This document shows positions 34,020-42,955 of a stretch of 64,000 nucleotides of DNA, piece after piece (the stretch's first letter is position 1; each line of letters starts with the position of its first letter). The position numbers were made by a program, and so were the translations under genes. This DNA comes from Paenibacillus mesophilus (GTDB taxonomy: Bacteria; Bacillota; Bacilli; Paenibacillales; NBRC-103111). A model generated the notes under the pieces. That model saw only the letters and a list, made by a program, of their open reading frames with translations, was not told the DNA's origin and searched no databases. The stretch spans positions 1 through 64,000 of the forward strand of contig NZ_VCRA01000006.1 in assembly GCF_005938385.1 (NCBI RefSeq), written 5' to 3'.

Positions 34020-36422
34020 TTAAAACTCAGTGGCGAATGGATTGCGGCGCCCAAGCGATCGCCACATTTCTTCCCATGCATCAACCGTGCCGTTACGCGC
34101 TTCCTTCTCGACTCGGCCGGGCTCGCCGCCGTTGACCACAAAGTTTTGGTGTATTGTCGGGCTGAACGCCCCCATGCCGGCATTGGACGATCCGCCCGGG
34201 CTCGCTGATTGACGACGGTCCTCGCCGGCCATAACCCGTTCGGTTCGGTTTAGCGCCTCGATTTGCTCATCGCTGACGCCGAGGGTGTGGCGTTTGTTTT
34301 CGCTGTCGGGCCAGCTCGGTTCTTCAAAAGTTGTGAATATGCCTTTCGAAAAACGCTTATTTTCCTCTGCCGTCAGGACGCGCTCGCCTCGGTGGAGTTC
34401 AGAAATATAACCGTCAAAAGGGACGAATGAAAGTCCGTTTTTGTTAGAACCGTCGACGACTCCCCCAAGATAATTTTGAAGTCCCTTTATCTGATCGTCG
34501 CTTATTTGCTGCTTCATTCCCCCGCTAGACTGAAATCCTGACTTGATTGTTTCTACCGAGTCGCCAGGTGCTGCTACGCCATTCCACCGGGGATCGTTCC
34601 GATAATACTTGGCACTCGCGGGATTCAACTGGTCAACATCTGTAATCCAATCCGGAGCCTTTGCTCCATTAATAGCTTCGAACTTTTGCTTGGCCACATC
34701 TGCACTCTGGAAACCGCCACTGCTGATAAATTCACGTGCCTTCTCGTCCCCCTTAACAATCAGTGCTGTTCCGCCAGCTACAGAGCCACCGATTAGCTTG
34801 GCAGGTATACCACCAGGTGTTGCAATAAATCCTAGAAGAGCGGCTAATGCTGGATTATCCCTTGCGGCATCCGTTACTCCTGAGATCATTCCTTGAGCAA
34901 TTGAAGAACCTATCTTTACACCCATAGAAGTTATCCCTGGAAGGTTGCTTTCTATAGTTCCAATTGTGAAATCAACAAACTTTTGTGCCCCTGATTCGAT
35001 CATAGTCCGGCCATCAGCTTCGTACCATTTATCAAATTGACTCTTGATGTCTCCTAGAACGAAACTTATTTTTTCATTGAAAGGAAGCTTCTGAAATTTC
35101 TCGTTGTCGAGGTAGTTGGTCCGGATATGCTCAAACGCTGCTGATCCACGAACCTTGATTTCCTTATACAAACTTTCGAACACTGAGCCAATGCTAGCTC
35201 CGAACCCCCGAAGGCGAGCTTCAAACTTTTTGAACTCGTCCGAGGTGAAGTCGGTCGTACCGACGAGATCGGTCAAAATTCGCTTAACCGGAACGGCCAT
35301 GCCGTCGCCGATCGCCGTAACGGATAACTGCCATGTGTCCTTCAACTGCGAGGTCATACCAAGCATAGTTTTCGAAAGCTTCTCCATACCGCCGCCGAAG
35401 TTCTTCTCTAGCGCCCGAAGAATCGCGTTCATCGCCTTTTCAGCGTCTATATTCAGGTCGCCAATACTTGCCATCTCTTCTTTGGTAAGCCCGAGTTCCT
35501 TCCGAATGAGTTCCATCGGAATAAGAAGGTTTTCCGTTACTTGCCGCAGCTCCTCAAGCTGAAGTTTGCCGACCGTGCCGATCTGCCGGAACCCGAGGAG
35601 AGCCCTATCAGCGCCGCCCTCACCCGCACCCGTCAAGCCGGCAGCATCACCGAATCCCCGAAGCGCCCTCATGGAGCTCCCTATCATCTTGTCAGCATCG
35701 AAGGCATCGCCTTGCATCCCTTTATACATACCCATCAGGCCTGTAGCCTGCTCACGGGTAAAATTGAGCCCATACGGCGTAGTCGCTGCAAAGTTAACAA
35801 GTTGATCATAGATCGATTGCCCGCGCTCCTCGCTGCTGCCGAAGAAGGACATGGCGAGCATGGCGTTTTCTTTTTCTCCGGCCAAGGTAAGCGCCTTTTT
35901 TGTACCGGAAACAGCACCATACCCTAGTGATCCGCCCGCAACGACGGCCGGGAGAGTGAACGGCATTTTAAGTGCCGTGCTGCCGAGCGAAAGGAATCCC
36001 CTACGTATCGAATCAATGGCGGAGGTCGATTCATTTCGAAGGCGTTCGAATCCGTTGGTATATGAGTGAAGACGGCTAAATGCTGAACCAATGCTGTTTC
36101 CGACACTTCTGGCGGCCGAGCCAAGGCGTTGCATTCGTGAAGCAGTCTTCTCGGCTTCGTTACCCAACTCCCGCGCATCTTCTGATGCTTGGTCCGCTGC
36201 GCTCCCCATCTCCTTTGTTTCCTTGGCCGCTTTGCCGGATTTTGAAGCCATTTCTTTGGCGGATTCCCCGGTCTCGCGTAAATCTTTCTCATACCGCTCG
36301 GCAGCGCCTCCGAGCATATGTTGCTTAAGCTGGTCTAACATACGTTCAAGCTTACGTAAAGGCAGATCGTCAATCATAAAGCCAATATCAGCGTGAAGGC
36401 TCCTTACCGCTTCGCCAGCCAT
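34020..36422 (-). CDS. Tail tape measure protein
   Basis: Protein of 800 aa. It has a helical N-terminal 150 residues, the conserved tape-measure domain (GEKENAMLAMSFFGSSEERG ... ATTPYGLNFTREQATGLMG ... TVGKLQLEELRQVTENL), a hydrophobic midregion and a C-terminal domain with FDGYISELHRGERVLTAEE. It sets tail length. It overlaps the chaperone T frame by 19 bases. Confidence 0.9.
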   Translation of the reverse strand: MAGEAVRSLHADIGFMIDDLPLRKLERMLDQLKQHMLGGAAERYEKDLRETGESAKEMASKSGKAAKETKEMGSAADQASEDARELGNEAEKTASRMQRLGSAARSVGNSIGSAFSRLHSYTNGFERLRNESTSAIDSIRRGFLSLGSTALKMPFTLPAVVAGGSLGYGAVSGTKKALTLAGEKENAMLAMSFFGSSEERGQSIYDQLVNFAATTPYGLNFTREQATGLMGMYKGMQGDAFDADKMIGSSMRALRGFGDAAGLTGAGEGGADRALLGFRQIGTVGKLQLEELRQVTENLLIPMELIRKELGLTKEEMASIGDLNIDAEKAMNAILRALEKNFGGGMEKLSKTMLGMTSQLKDTWQLSVTAIGDGMAVPVKRILTDLVGTTDFTSDEFKKFEARLRGFGASIGSVFESLYKEIKVRGSAAFEHIRTNYLDNEKFQKLPFNEKISFVLGDIKSQFDKWYEADGRTMIESGAQKFVDFTIGTIESNLPGITSMGVKIGSSIAQGMISGVTDAARDNPALAALLGFIATPGGIPAKLIGGSVAGGTALIVKGDEKAREFISSGGFQSADVAKQKFEAINGAKAPDWITDVDQLNPASAKYYRNDPRWNGVAAPGDSVETIKSGFQSSGGMKQQISDDQIKGLQNYLGGVVDGSNKNGLSFVPFDGYISELHRGERVLTAEENKRFSKGIFTTFEEPSWPDSENKRHTLGVSDEQIEALNRTERVMAGEDRRQSASPGGSSNAGMGAFSPTIHQNFVVNGGEPGRVEKEARNGTVDAWEEMWRSLGRRNPFATEF

Positions 36423-36688
36423 GGACAGGTACCTCCTCCCTTCCCAAACATATCAAGTGCAGCGTTTGCCTCCAGCAGGTCGTCCCAGCTCAACAGATCG
36501 ACCTCAGACGGAGGGATGCCACCCTCAAATACAAGCCGCCAATAAATGGACATTCGCTGTGCCTGCCGCTCATAGTGATTGGGCGGCTTATTCGACGCCG
36601 TTAAGAAATCGAAAGGCTGTGCCGAATGTTTCCTCCATGTGGTCCATATGGTCATCCCAATAATCCCAATTCGTTTTGGGCAGGACAA
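36404..36688 (-). CDS. Tail assembly chaperone, T-frame extension (by frameshift)
   Basis: An open frame shifted +1 (equivalently -2) from the chaperone G gene. It reads NKPPNHYERQAQRMSIYWRL to DMFGKGGGTCPWLAKR. It has no start codon with a ribosome site and its first part overlaps the G gene, so it is most likely translated only as a C-terminal extension of G. The switch must occur between 36688 and the G stop at 36588. Confidence 0.6.
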   Translation of the reverse strand: MSCPKRIGIIGMTIWTTWRKHSAQPFDFLTASNKPPNHYERQAQRMSIYWRLVFEGGIPPSEVDLLSWDDLLEANAALDMFGKGGGTCPWLAKR

Positions 36689-36863
36689 TGACGTGCTCCA
36701 TCAACTGCTCATAGAGTGCTTCCGATCTCATATTCCCAAATCGGTCCTTGCTTGCATCCGAAATCTGAACCGCCTTACGGACACCCGGAAACTGGAACGT
36801 ATATTCTACCCCGCCAATCGTCTTGACCAACTGTTTCGGTTTCTTCTCTCCGTTCGCACTCAT
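36588..36863 (-). CDS. Tail assembly chaperone, G-frame
   Basis: Protein of 91 aa (MSANGEKKPKQLVKTIGGVE ... FGTAFRFLNGVE). The start at 36863 has GGAGGG upstream. It lies between tube and tape measure genes, where tailed phages place the chaperone pair. Expected to coat the tape measure protein during tube assembly. Confidence 0.75.
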   Translation of the reverse strand: MSANGEKKPKQLVKTIGGVEYTFQFPGVRKAVQISDASKDRFGNMRSEALYEQLMEHVIVLPKTNWDYWDDHMDHMEETFGTAFRFLNGVE

Positions 36864-36918
36864 GAATAATCCCTCCGGAATAATCTTATTGGCAAAAACA
36901 AAGGGAGCCGCAGCCCCC

Positions 36919-37320
36919 TTATTCTTGTGTATAGTCGAATACTTGGATTTGGAATGCCCGGGACTCGATCGCATTGCTGAACGAGCTCGGCGCGCCTTTC
37001 ATGACCCGCGCCTGCGTACCGCCGATCTTTTCCTTGACTTCGTTCTGGGAGATCACCCACACGGGAACAATCCGCTTGCTTGCCGCGAGTCGATTAAGGT
37101 AGGCGAGCGAGGGCGACGTCTGCTGCACCGTCAAATTAATGGTGCCGAGAGGGTTGTTCACCTCGCTTATTCCGACGTCCCCTTGGGCGCCGACGCTCGT
37201 TTGAAACGTATCCTCGGCTTTCTCACATTCAACGAAAGTCGACTCGGCGAATCCGGTAATAAAGACGCTGTCGACGGTAACCGAAACGTTTTTTGCATCA
37301 TAGCTTGCAATTTGTGGCAT
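36919..37320 (-). CDS. Tail tube protein (DUF3277-like)
   Basis: Protein of 133 aa: SYDAKNVSVTVDSVFITGFA and VNNPLGTINLTVQQTSPSL fit the DUF3277 tube family. Follows the sheath gene, as usual. Polymerises to the inner tube. Confidence 0.85.
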   Translation of the reverse strand: MPQIASYDAKNVSVTVDSVFITGFAESTFVECEKAEDTFQTSVGAQGDVGISEVNNPLGTINLTVQQTSPSLAYLNRLAASKRIVPVWVISQNEVKEKIGGTQARVMKGAPSSFSNAIESRAFQIQVFDYTQE

Positions 37321-37333
37321 GGTTCACCCTCCT

Positions 37334-38344
37334 TTACACCGTGATCGTGCCGTTAATGGTCGACTCATGGACCGCCCCGGCCAACTCGAATGTGAACGTC
37401 GCCCCGGTATATTTGCGGGCTGCCCGGTCCGCCGCATTCGATTGCTCGCGGCTCGGGAAATTGGTCGAGTACAACGGTATACCGTCGTCATCCTCAGCGA
37501 TGATGCCTTGGTTGTAGCCGGCCTTTAAGACGTTGATGGTCGCGCCCTCCATTTGACCGATGCCCGCGTTTGTGTACGGGATTTTCGGGCTATTGTTAAG
37601 CAACGTTTGAATGGAGTTCTCGATGTTCAGCTGCACCCAATCCTTCGACATGATGACGTCGATAAACTCGCCCGATACCGTCTTACCTTCGCCAGTCCGG
37701 GGCTGTCCACCGCGCATGACATAAACATTCCCGCCGCCTGTATCCACGCTTTCAACGGTAGAAGTGCCGATCGTATCGGCCGTAATCCCGATGAGCTGCG
37801 CGAATTTCCAAGTCACCGAACCGACAGGTACGGAGCCGCGGGCTCCGACCCATGCAGCGTCCGGATACTTCGCCACTTCAGTCGCGCTGCTATGGTAGAT
37901 GACGAACGTCCGATCGTAATCCTGCGCCTTGAGCGTCGCCAAATCCGTCGTATCATCAACACGAGTGGCAAACATTTTGAAGCCCTTGCCCTCTACGGCG
38001 TCCGCGATCAGCTTTACGTCTGCGACGTCCGACTCCGTGGCAAGGAGAAAGTACCAATCGCGGTCCCAGTTAGCCTGCAGCGTCGTCACAGCGTCGCCGC
38101 TCATTCCATCATAGGCCACGACAGCGAACGACGCCGGCGAGTTTTGGCCCTGTCCCAAAAGTGCAGCAGCCATCTTGTACACGTCAGTCGACGATGCGAA
38201 GTCTGGAGCCAGTCCGGCCAGATCGGAGTATTCTTTGTAGGTCGCGCCGCCTGTTTTGGTGCCAAGAATCAGCGGCTTGCCGAACCCGGTGATCCCGGCC
38301 GGTTGCAGCAAATTAATCGTGACTGTTACGTCGCGAATGGGCAT
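37334..38344 (-). CDS. Tail sheath protein (DUF3383-like)
   Basis: Protein of 336 aa. MPIRDVTVTINLLQPAGITG at the N-terminus and the C-terminal ANFPSREQSNAADRAAR-like region (NFPSREQSNAADRAARKY) match the DUF3383 sheath family. It forms the contractile sheath, showing a myovirus-type particle. The ATG at 38344 has GGAGG nine bases upstream; the TTG three codons earlier is not preferred. Confidence 0.88.
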   Translation of the reverse strand: MPIRDVTVTINLLQPAGITGFGKPLILGTKTGGATYKEYSDLAGLAPDFASSTDVYKMAAALLGQGQNSPASFAVVAYDGMSGDAVTTLQANWDRDWYFLLATESDVADVKLIADAVEGKGFKMFATRVDDTTDLATLKAQDYDRTFVIYHSSATEVAKYPDAAWVGARGSVPVGSVTWKFAQLIGITADTIGTSTVESVDTGGGNVYVMRGGQPRTGEGKTVSGEFIDVIMSKDWVQLNIENSIQTLLNNSPKIPYTNAGIGQMEGATINVLKAGYNQGIIAEDDDGIPLYSTNFPSREQSNAADRAARKYTGATFTFELAGAVHESTINGTITV

Positions 38345-38349
38345 AACGG

Positions 38350-38862
38350 TCAACCTCCTTCATTTGTAATCTCAGCAGTTTCAATATAGCCGCCTGTCGC
38401 ATCAATGATCTCGCTCCTATCAATGACACGGAAACGCACGTCGACGCCCCATCGGCGCTCGTAATGCTCCACAAGCAGCACGCTCCGATTTTGTACGCCT
38501 GACACGCCTACAACAACAATGCCAGTTTCCCGAAGGTCGTCACGGGCTTCGCGGGAAAAGTGCTCTATTATCCGCAAGCAGAGCGCTTGTGCGGCGTCCT
38601 CGTCCTCGGCATAACAGGAGAAGGATAACGCGCATTCGATATGCTTGATCAACTCCACGCCAATGCCGCCCGGGACGTTGAACCACCGCTCCGCATCATG
38701 GCCGTACGAATCGATATACGGGGACGTGATCGAATAGGCCACATACGGATAGTCGGGGACATCGCCATCGCCGTCTGCGCGAATGACAGGGCGCGCCAGC
38801 TTCGTATACAGTCCGGCAATGATCGTATTACGGATTGTCGCCAGTTCCAGCAAGCGGATCAC
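38350..38862 (-). CDS. Neck/tail terminator protein (gp12-like)
   Basis: Protein of 170 aa, GTG start. DYPYVAYSITSPYIDSY and SFSCYAEDEDAAQALCLRIIEHF are typical of the phage neck terminator family found just before the sheath gene. It closes the tail top for joining to the head. Overlaps its upstream neighbour by 35 bases. Confidence 0.72.
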   Translation of the reverse strand: MIRLLELATIRNTIIAGLYTKLARPVIRADGDGDVPDYPYVAYSITSPYIDSYGHDAERWFNVPGGIGVELIKHIECALSFSCYAEDEDAAQALCLRIIEHFSREARDDLRETGIVVVGVSGVQNRSVLLVEHYERRWGVDVRFRVIDRSEIIDATGGYIETAEITNEGG

Positions 38863-39223
38863 GTCCTTTCGTGTTCACTCGTTTGGCGAGGTAGGCATAA
38901 AAGTTAGCATATTCGGTGTAATCGGCTTGCTCGAGGACGCGGTATTCGTGTCCGTCGTATATGATTCGGTCGTCGATATCGAGCGAAACTGGCTTCCGAA
39001 CAAAGACGACCCGGTCGTCCTGCGTATACGTCCCTCCAGAGCCAAACTGCAATTCGGCATAGGAAAACGGCACGACGATTCCTTGCATGTCAATGGGATC
39101 GCCGTAGCCGGGCACCCATTTTCCACCATGTGCATAATCGTAGTGCCCGCCGCCTTTCTGGAGCCGTTGAAAATCGGTTTCCCAGTCGGCGAACAGATCA
39201 GAAAAGTCGAATAGTTGGAACAT
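38828..39223 (-). CDS. Head-closure-like protein
   Basis: Protein of 131 aa with YTQDDRVVFVRKPVSLDIDD and HEYRVLEQADYTEY, the beta-barrel pattern of small head-completion proteins. Function assigned by position between connector and tail terminator. Confidence 0.6.
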   Translation of the reverse strand: MFQLFDFSDLFADWETDFQRLQKGGGHYDYAHGGKWVPGYGDPIDMQGIVVPFSYAELQFGSGGTYTQDDRVVFVRKPVSLDIDDRIIYDGHEYRVLEQADYTEYANFYAYLAKRVNTKGRDPLAGTGDNP

Positions 39224-39858
39224 TACCGGGTCACCACCCTGTACGTCACCGATTGCCGCATGCGACCAGAGTCGATCAGCGGGTTACTGCTTTTCTTCCT
39301 GGAGCTTGTGATCGGCGCATTCGGCGGATCGTTGATTTCTCGGATTGTCCGCTGGATGTCGGACACGATGAGCAGGCCGAGCCGTTCGAAAAGGGTGTCG
39401 ATCGAGATTTGCCCATGAAAGACCTGCCCGAGCAATCGCCCGATGGCATTCGCCCATGTTCGCTCCTGCTCGTCGAATGTCGATCGGACAAACGAACGTT
39501 CCGGGATCTTGACCGATCGGACCAGTATGAAATAAATGTCCGTCCTCGCCCCGGTCCGCCCCGGCCCCCTGCCCTTCGTCTCCCGGATCAAGAGCCCGGA
39601 TTTCCCATCGCGTGTCGGGACAAAGACCAGATCGGGGAAATCACGCGGTCGCTTGTCCCTCGCCTTTTCCGTCGGGATGGCAAGAAATTTCCCGCGCTTC
39701 GGCCGAATAATCATTCCGAATTCGTGGACCGTGGCGATCATGGAGATGAACGAATCCTTCTCGCCGAATACGCCGATTTCGATACGCTTGCGGTTGAACT
39801 GTTCGACGATCTTGATCAGGTCCGGAATGCGGTTGACATCTTTAATCTTTACGCCCAT
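39223..39858 (-). CDS. Tail-completion/HK97 gp10-like protein
   Basis: Protein of 211 aa. IEIGVFGEKDSFISMIATVHEFG resembles the N-terminus of HK97 gp10/Mu gpG-type proteins, and SGRMRQSVTYRVV is a typical ending. The start at 39858 overlaps the upstream stop (TGATG). Confidence 0.65.
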   Translation of the reverse strand: MGVKIKDVNRIPDLIKIVEQFNRKRIEIGVFGEKDSFISMIATVHEFGMIIRPKRGKFLAIPTEKARDKRPRDFPDLVFVPTRDGKSGLLIRETKGRGPGRTGARTDIYFILVRSVKIPERSFVRSTFDEQERTWANAIGRLLGQVFHGQISIDTLFERLGLLIVSDIQRTIREINDPPNAPITSSRKKSSNPLIDSGRMRQSVTYRVVTR

Positions 39859-40181
39859 CACATCACCCGCAGCGTGCCGCATGCCTGCCGAAGTAGCCGT
39901 TTGTATTCCTGTCCATACTCAGTCGCTTCGAGCCCCTTTCCGTTTGCACGGTTATAGGAGAGCGACAAGTCTTTTACTTTCTGATCGGTCGGCCGGGGAT
40001 TCTGGAGAGTTCCAAGGTGCGCGGCCAGATAGCGCTGCAACTTCTCTTCACGATCACCCGGCACTCTGTATCGTGTAACTTCTTCTTTCGCATCCTCGAT
40101 ATAGATTTCGATCGTTGAGTCCGGCAGTTTGCGCAGATGCCCGGCAATCGCCCTGACGCGCTCGATAGTCGTGTCAGCCAT
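39858..40181 (-). CDS. Head-tail connector-like protein (DUF4054-like)
   Basis: Protein of 107 aa. LPDSTIEIYIEDAKEEVTRY and RYLAAHLGTLQNP have the helical pattern of DUF4054/gp6-type connectors. The start at 40181 has an AGGAGG-type site. Confidence 0.7.
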   Translation of the reverse strand: MADTTIERVRAIAGHLRKLPDSTIEIYIEDAKEEVTRYRVPGDREEKLQRYLAAHLGTLQNPRPTDQKVKDLSLSYNRANGKGLEATEYGQEYKRLLRQACGTLRVM

Positions 40182-41010
40182 CGTCCTCCTCCTCTCCCAG
40201 CAAGTCCTCGAGCACGACTTCCGCCGTACAACGACATTGATAATCCGTTCCCGGCCAGATGCGCTCGCCGCGATCGTTTCGAGCGCCTTCCGCCCACGTA
40301 TACACTTTACCGTCCAGGTGCCGATGCGAGTCCCGAACGCGGGCATCATGGGACGTGCTCCAGCGGAATCGGGGAAGGCCGGCGTTTTCCTGCCTGCGCT
40401 TCGTCAACTCGCCGTGGATTGTCCCGATTTGATCGCGGGCGATAAACCGCCCTCGCCGCTCCGATACATCCCCGAGCTCCGCGATTCTCTGCCCGATCTC
40501 AGCCGTTGAGTCGCCGCGGCGGACGCCCTGCAATACGGCAGTGTCAATCTTATCGTGGTAATCCCTTGGAATCGATTTGATCAGTTTCACGTTCTCCTGG
40601 ACAAATGTCTCCAATAGGGAGCCGAGCCACGGCTCGCTCAATGTCGGGTCAACGCCCAATACCCGGACGACCTGCTGCCGGAAGTTCGCGCGCGAATAAG
40701 CGTTGACCTGGTCGACGAATTCCCGGGCAACCAACTCGATAACAGTCGTCACGAACTCTTGCATTTCTGTCAATTCCCGTAGACGCTCGAGGATCAGGCG
40801 GATTTCGTCCAACTCATCATTAATCCGCAGCCGCCGGCTATTCGTCGCAGGGCCGGAGCGCGCGCGCCGGTACCGGAGAATGCGGGGGATGATCTCCTCA
40901 TGGAAAGCCTGCTGGACTCTGGCCGTGTCAGCATCAATTCGGCGCTTAATTTCACGAAAATACTGACGCGCATATTGGTTTGGCATGCGCGTCCGGGCAA
41001 TTCGGGGCAT
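40174..41010 (-). CDS. Minor head protein (Mu F/SPP1 gp7-like)
   Basis: Protein of 278 aa. The C-terminal HDARVRDSHRHLDGKVYTW ... GTDYQCRCTAEVVL is the conserved minor-head motif with the H-x-x-x-D-G and C-R-C elements. GGAGGTGG precedes the ATG at 41010. It is placed after the capsid gene rather than next to the portal gene. Confidence 0.85.
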   Translation of the reverse strand: MPRIARTRMPNQYARQYFREIKRRIDADTARVQQAFHEEIIPRILRYRRARSGPATNSRRLRINDELDEIRLILERLRELTEMQEFVTTVIELVAREFVDQVNAYSRANFRQQVVRVLGVDPTLSEPWLGSLLETFVQENVKLIKSIPRDYHDKIDTAVLQGVRRGDSTAEIGQRIAELGDVSERRGRFIARDQIGTIHGELTKRRQENAGLPRFRWSTSHDARVRDSHRHLDGKVYTWAEGARNDRGERIWPGTDYQCRCTAEVVLEDLLGEEEDDG

Positions 41011-41055
41011 GGCGGCCACCTCCAATACAAAAAAGAGGCAACCGCAAAAATGCGA

Positions 41056-41472
41056 TTACCCCTTCTTTGCTTTAATTTCCGCGGCCAATTCGTCCGCATC
41101 TTTTACGCCTACATCTTCGATGCCAAGCTCCGCAGCCTCTTTACTAAGCCGGTCCAATTCTTCCTCTTTCCGCAGCGCTTCGGAAAACTCCGCTTCCTTC
41201 TCGGTAATCTCCTTCAAAAGCCGATCCTTTCCCATGTTGCCGGTGCTCTTCACTCCGAGGGCCTTCGCCTTTTCTCGGAGCTTGTCCAACTCATCGTCAG
41301 TCTTGTCAGCAGTGGCCACCGTCGGGGGAAGAATGATTGCCGGCTCCATCAGGTCGCCAAACGCAGCTATTTCCGCTTGGGTTGGCTCGAACAGATTCCC
41401 GCGTTCGATCAAGACCTTAACCCCGTCCGCATAATGGGTATGCGGGCTCTTGCCTTTCCAACGGTACTTCAT
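41056..41472 (-). CDS. Unknown head-region protein with HeH/SAP-like motifs
   Basis: Protein of 138 aa. Two short helix-extended-loop-helix segments can be seen (LDKLREKAKALGVKSTGNMG and LDRLSKEAAELGIEDVGVKD), as in HeH/LEM-like motifs of phage head proteins. Function unknown. Confidence 0.6.
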   Translation of the reverse strand: MKYRWKGKSPHTHYADGVKVLIERGNLFEPTQAEIAAFGDLMEPAIILPPTVATADKTDDELDKLREKAKALGVKSTGNMGKDRLLKEITEKEAEFSEALRKEEELDRLSKEAAELGIEDVGVKDADELAAEIKAKKG

Positions 41473-41497
41473 CAGTTCTCAGCCTCCTGCAGCGCAA

Positions 41498-42469
41498 TCA
41501 TGCGCCGGTATAGTGAACGATCCCGCAACGGCCGTCGTAGTCCGATTTCAGGCGCGGAGCCATGGCCGCCATGACCTTGAAATTCGTAACCATGCCGCCC
41601 TCGGTCTGCCATTCGACCGTCGCGATGTCCTGTGCAATCGCAAGGTCAACAACGCTTTTCGTCATTTGTACCAACACGAGATTGCCGTCCGGGAGTTCGT
41701 CGGCCGCCTTCACGTCGCGAAGGTTCGGTATGCGTTTTACACGATCGAGCGCGGTCTGCCCACTGCCGTCATCATGGACCGCGAGCAAATCCGGCCACAC
41801 GTCCCCAGCAACATACAGCATGTATGGCCCGTACATGTGGTCTGCATGTGCCTTCTTCACCATGTCCAGCACCGTCGGATAAATGTTGGCGATTGTCGAC
41901 CACACCCCAACCGCAGTTCCGGTATTGCGATCCGGATGCGAGGTATATCCATAGATCGTATTGCCCTGAACAGTGACACCGGCGCCGCGGAACAACATGC
42001 CCTCCAAGCCGTCGGACACCCGCCGCGAAGCTGTGCCCGCTTGCGTCGTATCGATCGAGTCACCCAAACGACGCGAAGCTTCCAGCCGTCGAATGTTAAT
42101 CCGGAAATCTTTATGCACGATGGGAATCGGGACGGACCGAAGATCAAACTCTTGGTCGTCTTCTTCGCCACGGGCCACGCCAGACATATCGATGTTCGCA
42201 GGCGTCATGTCCGATTCAGCTTCGTATTGGCTGATCAATGTTCCCAATCCACCGAGCGGTTGGGTCAGCCCCAAGGCTTGCAGGTCCGCAATCCCGATCA
42301 GGCGCGCACGAGCGATACTAACGACCTCGCGGTCCAATTCGACCCATTCTTCCTTGCGAAGCAGCCCGTTCGTCCGCAGGGCGTTCACATTCATGCCGGC
42401 CTTGAGCAGCTTTTGCGCTGCATTTGCGGCGAATTGTTGCGGTGTAGAGAATTTAGCTGTTTCGGTCAT
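41498..42469 (-). CDS. Major capsid protein (encapsulin-related)
   Basis: Protein of 323 aa. LTQPLGGLGTLISQYEAESD and FDLRSVPIPIVHKDFRINIR place it in the encapsulin-like HK97-fold capsid family. It follows a decoration gene and a protease/scaffold gene in the expected order. Confidence 0.87.
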   Translation of the reverse strand: MTETAKFSTPQQFAANAAQKLLKAGMNVNALRTNGLLRKEEWVELDREVVSIARARLIGIADLQALGLTQPLGGLGTLISQYEAESDMTPANIDMSGVARGEEDDQEFDLRSVPIPIVHKDFRINIRRLEASRRLGDSIDTTQAGTASRRVSDGLEGMLFRGAGVTVQGNTIYGYTSHPDRNTGTAVGVWSTIANIYPTVLDMVKKAHADHMYGPYMLYVAGDVWPDLLAVHDDGSGQTALDRVKRIPNLRDVKAADELPDGNLVLVQMTKSVVDLAIAQDIATVEWQTEGGMVTNFKVMAAMAPRLKSDYDGRCGIVHYTGA

Positions 42470-42472
42470 GGT

Positions 42473-42952
42473 TTACAGCACCTCCGCTTTGATGCGTACG
42501 GGATCGGACCCGCCGCTGTTGTTTACGGCCTCCAAGGCCCGGGCAACAATGGCCCGCGTATTGACGGTCACCGTCGCGCTACCACCCTCATTGATAGAAG
42601 GCGCCGTGTGAACACGCAGCGTTCCATCCCCCGACGATTCCAGGTAAGCGCCGTTAGCCGCATTCTGGCCGGCATCGAGGAACGTATACACCTCATCACC
42701 AGGGCGGAAGTAGTTGACCTGAACTCGGTCGCCGCTTGCATATGCCGTGTTAATGTCGGAACCGAGGAAATCCTGCTCGGCTGCAAAGGTCGGTGCTGCG
42801 TTTCCGCCAGCAGTACCGTGGACGACATACGCGCCGGCGCTGTTCCGGGTAACCAGATGCCCCGGGATGATGCCGGCAGCTCCAGCGGCTCCTTCCTTTC
42901 GAAGCGGATCGCCTTTTAATACTGTCTTTTTGGGAGTTGTCGAGCTGGACAT
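42473..42952 (-). CDS. Capsid decoration/stabilising protein
   Basis: Protein of 159 aa, beta-rich, with PGDEVYTFLDAGQNAANGAY and a Gly/Ala-rich N-terminus. Small proteins between protease and capsid genes normally decorate or stabilise the shell (DUF2190-like). Four bases separate it from the capsid gene. Confidence 0.7.
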   Translation of the reverse strand: MSSSTTPKKTVLKGDPLRKEGAAGAAGIIPGHLVTRNSAGAYVVHGTAGGNAAPTFAAEQDFLGSDINTAYASGDRVQVNYFRPGDEVYTFLDAGQNAANGAYLESSGDGTLRVHTAPSINEGGSATVTVNTRAIVARALEAVNNSGGSDPVRIKAEVL

Positions 42953-42955
42953 GGA

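Noticed and set aside
39130..39957. Long rightward open frames opposite head and tail genes (also 41450-42919, 37553-38389, 2659-3630)
   Set aside because: They are Arg-rich mirror frames of GC-rich genes with recognised products, without ribosome sites or family motifs.
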